Shown here piece after piece: positions 22,984-31,904 of a stretch of 64,000 nucleotides of DNA. The notes beneath the pieces were generated by a model, which searched no databases, was not told where the DNA came from, and saw nothing but the letters and a program-made list of their open reading frames with translations. Position 1 is the stretch's first letter. Each line of letters opens with the position of its first letter. Source of the stretch: an uncultured Bacteroidales bacterium (GTDB lineage: Bacteria; Bacteroidota; Bacteroidia; Bacteroidales; F082); NCBI GenBank assembly GCA_946185535.1, contig CAMHJX010000008.1, positions 57,391-121,390 on the forward strand, written 5' to 3'. The position numbers were made by a program, and so were the translations under genes.

Positions 22984-25729
22984 TCAACTCATTAAACAAA
23001 TCCATTTGTACACCGTCACCCTTGGGCTCCACAATCTCCAACGGCACATCGGCGGGGTTCACATTAACCTTCTCCGTAACCTCTTCCTCGGAAGGCTCGT
23101 CGATTTCATTTGCACCATCAGGAGTTTCCTCTGAAGGCTCGGGCTGATAGGGCTCCAAAAACTCCCATGTATCAATCTCTCTCGTAGAGAGACGCTTGCC
23201 CTTGGCCTTGTAACTCTTGATGCCGATGAACTCTTCCACATTGACCTCATCGTCAGGGAAGCTGTTGCCAGCGTCGCTGACCTTATAGCTCAGCAACAAA
23301 CGCGGCAGGGTGTCGGTGCTCATGCCGAGATATTTCGCCTCGGGATGTTCGCCAATGAAAGAGGCACGGCTGTTCAGCTTGGTCTCGGCCTCGATGGTGA
23401 AACGTTTCAAGTAGTGCTTCTGCGTCTCGCCTTCGATGTAGATGACGGAGAAAATCTCGTCCGGGTCGAACTTACGGATTTCCACCATGTCATCATCGAA
23501 GTGGGTGTTGAGGTCGAAGCCGGAGATTTTGAACTCGCCGTTGCTGAAGATTTGCAGGATCTTATCCTCGCCCTCGAAAGCACCCAGATATTGTCCACGT
23601 TTGTCGACATTCAAGCGACGCACTGTATCATCAAACCAGATGTCACGGGCGTTGAGCGTGGAGACGCCTTCCCCACCCTTCTTGATTTCCTTGACCTCGT
23701 ACTTCGTGAGCAAGTTGCCACGCGTATCACGGCCTTTAACAGCTAAGTCTGCAAACTTATAGTCGACGGTCTTTTGTTTCTTGTTGAACAGCACCAAGGT
23801 CACTTTGATGACCTCTGCCTCACCGTTGGGATTCGATGAGAAATAACGCACCTTCGATCCGGACTTGCCTTGTGTGAGGTCGTATTCCTTGTCGCGGGTG
23901 ACGCCCTTCACGGCGAAGCGCTTCACATAGTGTGGAGCCCCGTTCTTGCCGTCACGATAAACGACATTGTAAGTCGTGCGATCATCGTTCTTGTGGAACA
24001 CATCAACGTGAATGACCTTCTGTCCCACAAAGAGTTTCGGCTGCAGCTTGACCACAGCATATTTGCCGTCCTCGTGGAAGACAATGATATCATCCATGTC
24101 AGAGCAGTCGCACACATATTCGTAGGCTTCCTTGTTCTTCTCGCGTTTCAGGCCCTCACCTGTGCAGACAAAGCCCTCTTCCCTGTTGACATACAGCTTT
24201 TCATTGTTGGCTGCCACGGCCACGGCGGAGATATTGTCGAAGTTGCGGATCTCGGTCTTGCGCTCGCGACCTTCGCCGTATTTTTCCTTGATATGCAAGA
24301 AATAGTCAATGGTATAGTCCACGATATGGTCGAGGTTGTACTTGGCCTCTTCCATCTTCTTTTCGATGTCGGCCAGTTGTTCATCGGCCTTCTTGATATC
24401 GAACTTGGAAATCTTGCGGACAGGTTTCTCGCAGAGTTTTTCCACATCCTCACGCGTAATCTCGCGTTTCAGCAGCTTGCGATATTTGTCGAAGCGACGC
24501 TCGATGCCCGTAAGTTGGTCATCCCATGTCTCATAGTCCTTGTTCTCCAACTCTTTATAGATGCCCTTCTCGAAGAAAATCTTCTCCAACGAAATCCAAT
24601 GCCAGTTGTTTTCAAGTTCCTCGATGAGGATCCGCAGCTCCCAGCTGAGGAGTTCCATTGTGCGGTCAGTACTGAGTTTCAGAATCTCGCTCACGCCCAT
24701 GAAGGCAGGATGCTGGTTCACGATGACGCAAGCGTTGGGCGAAATCGAAACTTCACAATCAGTGAAAGCATAAAGTGCATCGATGGTCTGGTCGGGCGAC
24801 ACACCAGGGTTGAGATAAATCACGATTTCACACTGCTCAGCGGTGTTGTCATCGATCTTTTTGATCTTAATCTTGCCCTTGTCATTGCACTTCACGATGC
24901 TCTCGATGAGGCTGCCCGTAGTGGTGCCGTATGGAATCTCGCTGATGACCAACGTCTTCTTGTCCTGCTGACTGATTCGTGCACGGATGCGCACCTTGCC
25001 GCCACGCAAACCATCGTTGTAGTTGGTCACATCCATCAGGCCACCTGTCGGGAAGTCAGGATAGAGCGTGAAAAGCTCGTCGCGCAAATAGGCGATGGAG
25101 GCATCGATAAGTTCATTGAAATTGTGCGGTAGGAACTTGGAGGCCAGACCAACGGCAATGCCTTCGGTGCCTTGTGCCAGTAGCAGCGGGAACTTCACCG
25201 GCAACGAGACAGGCTCAGCATTACGGTTATCATAGGAACGGGTCCAGTCCGTGGTCTTATGGTTGAAGACAACTTCCTTGGCAAACTTTGAAAGACGTGC
25301 CTCGATGTAACGCGGTGCTGCGGCATCATCGCCAGTGAGGATGTTACCGAAGTTACCTTGCGTGTCGATGAGCAGGTCTTTCTGGGCGAGTTGTACGAGG
25401 GCATCACCGATGGAAGCGTCGCCGTGCGGGTGGTATTTCATCGTATTACCCACGATGTTGGCCACCTTGTTAAAGCGTCCGTCATCGAGTTCATCCATCG
25501 AATGCAGGATGCGGCGTTGTACGGGCTTCAGGCCGTCCTCGATGGCGGGCACGGCACGCTCCAAGATGACATACGAGGCATAGTCGAGAAACCAATTCTC
25601 GAACATGCCCTTCAGTGGTATCACATGGTATTCATCCTCCTGAGCCTGAGCGTCTTCCACGCCTTCTATTGGCTCATCTATTGGCTGCTCATCCAAGGGC
25701 TCGTTTTCCTTATTCTCTTCGATATCCAT
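22967..25729 (-). CDS. parC: Topoisomerase IV/DNA gyrase subunit A-type protein
   Basis: The 920-residue protein has the breakage-reunion core with the catalytic tyrosine Y141 after R140 (AAPRYIEARLS), the quinolone-region sequence KYHPHGDASIGDALV (98-112) and GNFGNILTGDDAAAPRY. The C-terminal half is less regular than the six-bladed GyrA wheel and ends in an acidic tail (about 840-920), which fits the Bacteroidetes ParC-type subunit rather than GyrA. It works with a GATPase subunit (ParE) that is not in the window. The acidic N-terminal 30 residues are typical too. Confidence 0.9.
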   Translation of the reverse strand: MDIEENKENEPLDEQPIDEPIEGVEDAQAQEDEYHVIPLKGMFENWFLDYASYVILERAVPAIEDGLKPVQRRILHSMDELDDGRFNKVANIVGNTMKYHPHGDASIGDALVQLAQKDLLIDTQGNFGNILTGDDAAAPRYIEARLSKFAKEVVFNHKTTDWTRSYDNRNAEPVSLPVKFPLLLAQGTEGIAVGLASKFLPHNFNELIDASIAYLRDELFTLYPDFPTGGLMDVTNYNDGLRGGKVRIRARISQQDKKTLVISEIPYGTTTGSLIESIVKCNDKGKIKIKKIDDNTAEQCEIVIYLNPGVSPDQTIDALYAFTDCEVSISPNACVIVNQHPAFMGVSEILKLSTDRTMELLSWELRILIEELENNWHWISLEKIFFEKGIYKELENKDYETWDDQLTGIERRFDKYRKLLKREITREDVEKLCEKPVRKISKFDIKKADEQLADIEKKMEEAKYNLDHIVDYTIDYFLHIKEKYGEGRERKTEIRNFDNISAVAVAANNEKLYVNREEGFVCTGEGLKREKNKEAYEYVCDCSDMDDIIVFHEDGKYAVVKLQPKLFVGQKVIHVDVFHKNDDRTTYNVVYRDGKNGAPHYVKRFAVKGVTRDKEYDLTQGKSGSKVRYFSSNPNGEAEVIKVTLVLFNKKQKTVDYKFADLAVKGRDTRGNLLTKYEVKEIKKGGEGVSTLNARDIWFDDTVRRLNVDKRGQYLGAFEGEDKILQIFSNGEFKISGFDLNTHFDDDMVEIRKFDPDEIFSVIYIEGETQKHYLKRFTIEAETKLNSRASFIGEHPEAKYLGMSTDTLPRLLLSYKVSDAGNSFPDDEVNVEEFIGIKSYKAKGKRLSTREIDTWEFLEPYQPEPSEETPDGANEIDEPSEEEVTEKVNVNPADVPLEIVEPKGDGVQMDLFNELNDDNN

Positions 25730-25748
25730 AAGATTTTTCTCCTGCTTG

Positions 25749-25756
25749 CAAAAATA
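25749..25756 (-). promoter_or_regulatory. -7 box of the parC-like gene
   Basis: The minus strand reads TATTTTTG, matching TAnnTTTG, 19 bp before the ATG at 25729. Confidence 0.6.
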
Positions 25757-25765
25757 GGAAAAATA

Positions 25766-27790
25766 TCACTTCCAAAACCTCAGCACCAAAATTTCCCCGA
25801 GCAAAGCCAGCAAAGCAATCAACGCAAAGAGCTTCCATTGCGAGGATTGGTGTGCCATGGCCTCCACAAGGTCAGCATTGGCGAAGTCAGAGGTATCGAG
25901 AACTGCAGCAACATCGAAACCCGCTTTGGCAAAGGCTTTGCTCACCTCGTCGCGGTCCACGAAATCCATGCGCGACTCCACACGGCTCTCATTCCAAGCC
26001 GTGACTCGATTCACAGAATCATTGACTAGCAGGTCATAGAACCCAGCTGAAGGAAGATTGTCATTCAAATAGAGATAGACTTTACCATTTCGCATTTCCG
26101 AGGCTGGCATTTGTTCAAAACTGTGGTCGGCATTGGCAAAAAGGAAACGATGGTCGCCTTCCAAATCCATGTCGTTCAAGACCAGCATCTTGTCCTGACC
26201 TATCGTGTAGGAAAGCCTGCTCAATTGCCCACCTAACAAAGCCATCTTCACCATCATCGGAACGAAAAGCGAATGGTCGGCGAGGTTGCTCCATTTCGGG
26301 TCAAGTGCGGTGGCCATGACAAAGGTCTGCCCCTGCCCCACTGCCTCAGAAAACAGCATCGGGTCACCGTTCTGCAAGATGAGCAAATTGTTTGGAATGC
26401 CGTTGCTTCTCATACGCAAGTGCCGCTTCACCTTAGGCAAGTCGGCGTGTTGGGGCAAGTCGAGGATGACATCATTGAAGAACTCATGCCTTATAGCCAA
26501 GTCCTGTGCCACCGTTGTGTTGGTGTCGAGCTCCATGACTGACAGACCAAGCTTATTCAAAAGGTAAGCATTGCTCTTCGGGTCATTTTTCGAGGGAAAC
26601 ACAAGCATGGCGGCACCGTCATTGACGTAATTCAACAGGGTCTGCTGCAAGGTTTCGTTCAAATTGGCGGTCTCGTTGACAATGATGAACTGAGCTTTGG
26701 CCAATTGGTCCAAATCGAAGCGGGAAGGTTCCATCAAAGTGTAGCGGAATTGTTCATCATCTTCAAAAAGCAAAGCGCAACTCGTGGCTTCGCTGCCTAA
26801 CTCAATCACAGAGAGGCTTGGCCTCACACCCAGAACGAAGTCGTATGTGTCATCGAAGGTGATGGGATGATCGTTGAGTGACACGCTACAGCGTTGGTCA
26901 CCAGTGCCCTCCACCACAAACTGCATGACGACTTCCTGCATTCCGTTTTTCTCCAAGTCGACGGTGGTGGAAGCTGCCATAGCACCGTTCATTGTGAAGG
27001 TGATGGGCAAGCCTTTCACTTCCTTGTCGCCTTGGTTGATGATGCGCACATGGAGGTCGTTGGTCAGGCCTGGCTGCACCACGGGCGAAGCCAACCACAC
27101 GGTATCGATGTATAGATTGGTCTTGAACTCGGGTGTCATCGGAACGACGACCACTTGCATGGAGGTATCGGCTTTAGCTGCCGACAAGTCAAAGGTATTG
27201 CTTTGGAAATCAGAATAGACAAAGAATGATGAAGAGGTGAAGCTATGCTGTTTGGCCAACATCTCAAAACGGTCCATCACCTCGCCCATGGCCACAGGTG
27301 CACCATCGGGGTTCATGCGGTCGAGTTGGTCGAGCATCTCCTCCTGGTTCATCGGATATTCGTTCTGGATCTCGAAGCTGTTGGTCATCAGCAGGTAACG
27401 GTTGGAAGGATTGAGTTTGTGCACCAAATCGCGCGCCGACTGTCGTGCATCCTCAATCAAGGTGGTGCGCTGCGACTGCCCCTTCATGCTCATCGAGTTG
27501 TCGATGTATATGCCAACGAGATTATTCTCCGCATTGACATTCAACTGCTTTTCAGGCGTGTATGGAAAGGCAAAAGCCAGCACCAAAGCCGCGATGAACA
27601 GGCACCGCAACAACAAGGTGATGAGATATTTCAGCTTGCGCGTCTTGGCATTCTCCTGTTGAATGCTCCGCAACACAGCCGTATTGCTGAAATACACCAA
27701 CTTATGCCGCCTGAAGTTGAACAGGTGGATGAGGATGGGAATCAGCAGGGCAAGCAAGCCCCAAAGCATATTGGGATAGAGAAAATGCAT
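25766..27790 (-). CDS. BatA-domain/VWA membrane protein
   Basis: The 674-residue protein starts with the aerotolerance-regulator N-terminal domain (MHFLYPNMLWGLLALLIPIL, a second membrane segment at about 57-77), then a von Willebrand A-type domain with DNSMSMKGQ (about 97-105). A long extracytoplasmic region follows and a last membrane segment lies at the C-terminus (LFALIALLALLGEILVLRFW). Such proteins are common in Bacteroidetes as single genes; the first proteins of the Bat cluster share the N-terminal domain. The exact role is unknown. Confidence 0.85.
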   Translation of the reverse strand: MHFLYPNMLWGLLALLIPILIHLFNFRRHKLVYFSNTAVLRSIQQENAKTRKLKYLITLLLRCLFIAALVLAFAFPYTPEKQLNVNAENNLVGIYIDNSMSMKGQSQRTTLIEDARQSARDLVHKLNPSNRYLLMTNSFEIQNEYPMNQEEMLDQLDRMNPDGAPVAMGEVMDRFEMLAKQHSFTSSSFFVYSDFQSNTFDLSAAKADTSMQVVVVPMTPEFKTNLYIDTVWLASPVVQPGLTNDLHVRIINQGDKEVKGLPITFTMNGAMAASTTVDLEKNGMQEVVMQFVVEGTGDQRCSVSLNDHPITFDDTYDFVLGVRPSLSVIELGSEATSCALLFEDDEQFRYTLMEPSRFDLDQLAKAQFIIVNETANLNETLQQTLLNYVNDGAAMLVFPSKNDPKSNAYLLNKLGLSVMELDTNTTVAQDLAIRHEFFNDVILDLPQHADLPKVKRHLRMRSNGIPNNLLILQNGDPMLFSEAVGQGQTFVMATALDPKWSNLADHSLFVPMMVKMALLGGQLSRLSYTIGQDKMLVLNDMDLEGDHRFLFANADHSFEQMPASEMRNGKVYLYLNDNLPSAGFYDLLVNDSVNRVTAWNESRVESRMDFVDRDEVSKAFAKAGFDVAAVLDTSDFANADLVEAMAHQSSQWKLFALIALLALLGEILVLRFWK

Positions 27791-27806
27791 AACCTAAAAC
27801 AGGCCG

Positions 27807-27814
27807 CAAAGATA
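27807..27814 (-). promoter_or_regulatory. -7 box of the BatA-type gene
   Basis: The minus strand reads TATCTTTG (TAnnTTTG), 16 bp before the ATG at 27790. Confidence 0.55.
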
Positions 27815-27825
27815 CGAAATCTTTG

Positions 27826-28653
27826 TCAGTATCCATATAAATGACCGCGATTGCCATGGCGGCGGTCATTTGAGAATGAAGCACAGGCATCCTTAAGGAT
27901 TGGCTTCAGCGGAATGGCCACGCCTAATGTCACCTCCAATCCTTGCGGCAAACGCCAACCCGTAATCTGATAGACATTGACATTTTGCGCTTGGGCTGCG
28001 CCATTTTTCTCATAAGGTGAATAGCTGTCGACAAAACCTTGGTGAAATGTGGCACTAAGTTTCAGCATAATCTCCATCGCACCCAAAGTTATTCTGCTAC
28101 GCACACCCGCTCCAGCAAAGGCTCCAGCATGCACCAAGAACATATTGGAACTATCGGCAGGAAGGGTTTCATTTAACACGATTGGTGCTGTGCGATCCAT
28201 GTGGATTTCTCCAAACAAACGGAAGCCTGCTTCGGCACCAGCCACTAAATAAGGTTGAAAATAAGGTTTGATAGGCCAATAAAACTCCACAGGCAGACGA
28301 AGGTCGGCATAAGCGACCTTTATGGAATAATGCACCTGAGCTCCCGTACGATGCTCATAGCGCATGTCAGTACCACGTTGCACATAAACGACTTCTGGGG
28401 CAAAACTAATACCTTCACTCAAGGGAATATCAGCAAAAATCCCTCCCATTATCGTAAGGGTATCTTTTTGTGGCAATTGACTCAATGCAGCATTATTGAA
28501 ATACAACATCCTCGGCATATTGATTCCTCCTTTGAGCCCCAGAGCAATCGTCTTGTCAAAAGGTTGACTGCTACTCATTTGGGCAACATTGTGTCCCATG
28601 AATCCAATCAGCAGCCCCAATAACAACAATATTTTCTTCATCTTCTTAAACAT
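27826..28653 (-). CDS. Outer-membrane beta-barrel protein of a surface operon
   Basis: The 275-residue protein has a signal peptide (MKKILLLLGLLIGFMGHNVAQ after a four-residue lead) and a repeated pattern of short amphipathic strands (IALGLKGGINMPRM, SFAPEVVYVQRG, YFQPYLVAGAEAGFRL, LEVTLGVAIPLKP), as in PorT-like barrels. It directly follows the lipoprotein gene without a gap, so it is probably the last gene of the operon that begins with the two large T9SS proteins. It could anchor or help assemble them; this is inferred only from order. The ATG at 28641 is an alternative start. Confidence 0.72.
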   Translation of the reverse strand: MFKKMKKILLLLGLLIGFMGHNVAQMSSSQPFDKTIALGLKGGINMPRMLYFNNAALSQLPQKDTLTIMGGIFADIPLSEGISFAPEVVYVQRGTDMRYEHRTGAQVHYSIKVAYADLRLPVEFYWPIKPYFQPYLVAGAEAGFRLFGEIHMDRTAPIVLNETLPADSSNMFLVHAGAFAGAGVRSRITLGAMEIMLKLSATFHQGFVDSYSPYEKNGAAQAQNVNVYQITGWRLPQGLEVTLGVAIPLKPILKDACASFSNDRRHGNRGHLYGY

Positions 28654-29355
28654 TTACAGTTTTTCAGCCAATCCATCTCCTTCTTCATAAATAAAATATG
28701 TGCCTGGCTCAAATTGAGGCAAACCGAAAGCAGGGTCATTCTCCCAATTCAAGATAATGGAGGCATAACGGAATTTGGCATGACCATCCGAGACACCAGA
28801 AAGGCCTGCTGCAGTCACAGAGCCACACATGATGATACCGCGTTTAATCTTCACATGATATGTTTGTCCATTATACGCTTGGTCATATTCCTTGTTTTCA
28901 ATAAAATATGCAGTAAAACCATTATCATTACCTATGATATAAACCGGTTCGGTCTTCTGCGTAATGGATGATTCCGTAAACTCTATAACTGCTTTGCTGT
29001 TGTGCTGACTCATAAAACTCATGGTCACATCCGACATGGATGCAGGGATTTGTGTGTTTTCCATGTTCGATTCAACCAACATCGTTTGATTCATAACATA
29101 GGGACCCTCAAGCTTTGGAGGGATCAAGTCTTCATAACAAGACGGAGTGGCATTTTGCTGATTAACAATACCCATTTTATTTCTCACCTCATCAAATGAC
29201 GGCTTGACCTCTAAAAAGAGTCCTTCAACATCAATCATCTCTTCTCCAATGGGAACAAAAGTCTTGCCGTTACTACTCACTTTGGTGCAGGAACTTGACA
29301 TGAATACAATTGTCATCAAAAAACAAAGGCCCAATATGATTCGTTTTCCTTTCAT
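28654..29355 (-). CDS. Hypothetical lipoprotein of the surface operon
   Basis: The 233-residue protein has a lipoprotein signal (MKGKRIILGLCFLMTIVFMS, lipobox SSSC then TKVSSNGK). No known domain is visible. It lies 15 bp after the stop of the T9SS protein gene and touches the beta-barrel gene, so it is part of the same unit. Confidence 0.7.
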   Translation of the reverse strand: MKGKRIILGLCFLMTIVFMSSSCTKVSSNGKTFVPIGEEMIDVEGLFLEVKPSFDEVRNKMGIVNQQNATPSCYEDLIPPKLEGPYVMNQTMLVESNMENTQIPASMSDVTMSFMSQHNSKAVIEFTESSITQKTEPVYIIGNDNGFTAYFIENKEYDQAYNGQTYHVKIKRGIIMCGSVTAAGLSGVSDGHAKFRYASIILNWENDPAFGLPQFEPGTYFIYEEGDGLAEKL

Positions 29356-29370
29356 TTTCCGAACAAGTAT

Positions 29371-31836
29371 TTATTTAATTACCACCTTTTTGGCTATAGT
29401 GCCCTCTTTTCCGTTGGCCACAAAGAAATAGATACCCTTGGAGCCATTGAGATTATATTCCAAAGCCTTGGATTCCAAATCATTGTAGGTCATGAAATCG
29501 TCAATCAAGTTGCCCATCAAATCATATACCTTGACTTCAACTTTCCCTTCAAAACGATCGAAGATGAGCATCATCTGTCCGCTGTTGGGGTTGGGAACAA
29601 TGCTGAAGTCAGACATTGAAGTCTCTTGATCCTCCATGCCGTAGAAGGATGGATAGAGCAAGTATGTCGCTGTAACGCTATCGCAGTTATTGACGGCCTT
29701 GAAACTGAGGCAAATAGGATCAGGTACCCAGTCCATCGCATAGACAGTACACTCAAGGGGATTCTCAGGATTGGGGATAAGTCGCCAACTGTCTTTGGAA
29801 ATATCCCATTTACACTTGTCGATTTTCCATTTGGAAATATCAGAAATGTCATCCTTCACTGTGTAAGTGTAACGGTTTACATTGAATTCAGTGGCAGTTA
29901 TGGGATAATGGGGGTTGGGATTATCGCTAACTATGTATGGATGAGGCGTGTAATTGATGTTCCTAATGTGAAGTTTGATTTCATACAGACATCCCGAAGG
30001 GGTTTCGCCTGTAAGAGTAGTTTCAACATCATGGTCAAAGTAAAGCGTATCGCCAATATTTGGATTATAATAAAAGACAGTATCGCAGAATCTACCCTCA
30101 ACATCATCTTCGCCATCATAGGTGTAGCTCTCTTGCGTACTCGATTCATTGATGGTGATGTCAAGGATGTATGTACTGTCGCACACCTGATCGCCGAAAG
30201 GATACTGGAATGTCCTGACAATATGATGGCCTTGGTCTTCAGGACCAAAGCTTTCTCCCGTGAGGGGCCATACATATTGGTCACAAGTAACAACGGGCGG
30301 CTCTTCGCTATAGAACTCTTGGTGGAACTTAAGATCCAATCGGTACTTGAAGTCGCAGCCTCCATTGGGGTCAGGGACAATGGCTTCATCGTATGTGTCG
30401 GCTGTATAGACAACATTGTTTTTGTCCCATCTGAAATAAGGCTCTTCATCATGCCCGTAGCAGACATATTCTTCTTGTATCGGGGGCATTTGATATTGCC
30501 CAACACTGAGGATGAGCTTCTCAACCTTTAGACAGCCATGGTTATCGATAGTGTCGAAATAGGCAACTTGACCGTCCTGATCATATAAGGTTCCATGAAA
30601 ATCATATGTTTCTCCAACACAAATGCTGGGGTCGACAACCGTGGTGTCGTTGGGCGGATAAAAGCTTAAACTAAGATGCACAACACTATCACACCCATAT
30701 TGGGTTGGAAGCGTATGCTCGTATTCACCGGCAGTTGTCAGTTCTTGGCCATTAAAGTTGAAGCTATCTCCAGAGCAGATGGTTTGTTGGACTTGGGTTT
30801 CTTTGTTGGGATGAACAACGATAGTGACACTGACATCCTGTGTGTTACCCCAACTGACATCAGACACATGGCATGTATAGGTGGTCGTACCCAATGCTGG
30901 CGTGGCCACCGGATGTTGCGAACTGGGATTGTCCAAGGTATTGGCTGGCGTCCAGCTGTAGGTATAGTTGCCCGAGCCATTCACAGGCAAGGCATGCAAG
31001 GTAGTCGATTCACCCTCACAGAGTTCATCATCATCAGCAGTAGCCGAGGCGCTCATGCTGCCCACATAAACCGTACAAGTCGGATTACCGACCAGTACCA
31101 ATTCGCGGAAGGAGATATCATCCAAGCCGAAGTCGTTGCCACTACCTCCAGTATTCTGATTCAAGATGGTGATGGTTGCCGTTGTGGAATTGTCACTATA
31201 CCAAAGTTCATAGAACTGTTCCCAAACATAACGCTCAGGCGGAGCTGAAAACACTTCTCCGATTTGATGGCCATTGATGCTGAATTGGAGTAATGCCACC
31301 TCATTGGCTTGACCCGCCAATGTGCAAACCCAAGTTGAAAAAGCGTAGTATTTGTTGGGTTGGACAGTTATTTGCTCAGTCCATACGTTGGTGTTTGGTA
31401 AAGTAGCTCCATTGACAATCATAAAATTGCCGTTGTCGCCATGCCCTTGACCAAAGAAGTTTTCGTGATGCAGGCTGGCATCATTATCTACATAATAGGT
31501 TCCCTCATTCCACAGGTTGGTGTTGTATTCATAGGATGAAGTAAAACCCGTGTTACCTTGACTGAAATCGCCATTATTGACACTTTCAGCACCTGGGGCG
31601 TAACCCGAGCAGGTGTAAGTGGTGGTCACTGTAGGCGAAGCCACAACTACCGGACCTTCGGTGGTCGATAATCCAGTGGCTGGCGACCATTGGTAATAGG
31701 TGGCACCGGAAGCCGTCAATGTTACCGACTGACCCGGCTGGATGTTGGCTGAAGGTGGGTTGATAGTGACAGGCTGGGCGAAAGCACAAATCACTGATAA
31801 CATCAAAAATAGAATGAACAAATACCTTTTACTCAT
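29371..31836 (-). CDS. T9SS cargo protein with Ig-like and GLDDI-type domains
   Basis: The 821-residue protein starts at the ATG at 31836, which gives a good signal peptide (MSKRYLFILFLMLSVICAFA). An Ig/PKD-like segment (NIQPGQSVTLTASGATYYQW) is followed by a domain of about 150 residues with GNFMIVNGA and NDFGLDDISF, then further Ig-like repeats with C-x-G-x-x-F/Y pairs. The end (SIVPNPNSGQMMLIFD ... IYFFVANGKEGTIAKKVVIK) is a type A sorting domain for export by the type IX system. The neighbouring larger protein has the same NFMIVNG/NDFGLDDI domain at its N-terminus. A surface adhesin is likely. Confidence 0.85.
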   Translation of the reverse strand: MSKRYLFILFLMLSVICAFAQPVTINPPSANIQPGQSVTLTASGATYYQWSPATGLSTTEGPVVVASPTVTTTYTCSGYAPGAESVNNGDFSQGNTGFTSSYEYNTNLWNEGTYYVDNDASLHHENFFGQGHGDNGNFMIVNGATLPNTNVWTEQITVQPNKYYAFSTWVCTLAGQANEVALLQFSINGHQIGEVFSAPPERYVWEQFYELWYSDNSTTATITILNQNTGGSGNDFGLDDISFRELVLVGNPTCTVYVGSMSASATADDDELCEGESTTLHALPVNGSGNYTYSWTPANTLDNPSSQHPVATPALGTTTYTCHVSDVSWGNTQDVSVTIVVHPNKETQVQQTICSGDSFNFNGQELTTAGEYEHTLPTQYGCDSVVHLSLSFYPPNDTTVVDPSICVGETYDFHGTLYDQDGQVAYFDTIDNHGCLKVEKLILSVGQYQMPPIQEEYVCYGHDEEPYFRWDKNNVVYTADTYDEAIVPDPNGGCDFKYRLDLKFHQEFYSEEPPVVTCDQYVWPLTGESFGPEDQGHHIVRTFQYPFGDQVCDSTYILDITINESSTQESYTYDGEDDVEGRFCDTVFYYNPNIGDTLYFDHDVETTLTGETPSGCLYEIKLHIRNINYTPHPYIVSDNPNPHYPITATEFNVNRYTYTVKDDISDISKWKIDKCKWDISKDSWRLIPNPENPLECTVYAMDWVPDPICLSFKAVNNCDSVTATYLLYPSFYGMEDQETSMSDFSIVPNPNSGQMMLIFDRFEGKVEVKVYDLMGNLIDDFMTYNDLESKALEYNLNGSKGIYFFVANGKEGTIAKKVVIK

Positions 31837-31854
31837 AAAAATCGCTCTTTGCTG

Positions 31855-31862
31855 CAAAATTA
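31855..31862 (-). promoter_or_regulatory. Possible -7 box of the second T9SS gene
   Basis: The minus strand reads TAATTTTG, 18 bp before the ATG at 31836, so this gene may have its own start in addition to read-through from the larger gene. Confidence 0.5.
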
Positions 31863-31904
31863 GCACTTTTTTCTTTGCCTTTCCCATTTAGATTAAATAT
31901 AGGT

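Noticed and set aside
23870-25132. A 420-codon open frame on the + strand
   Set aside because: It lies fully opposite the topoisomerase subunit gene, whose protein is clearly recognisable; the frame is an effect of codon use.
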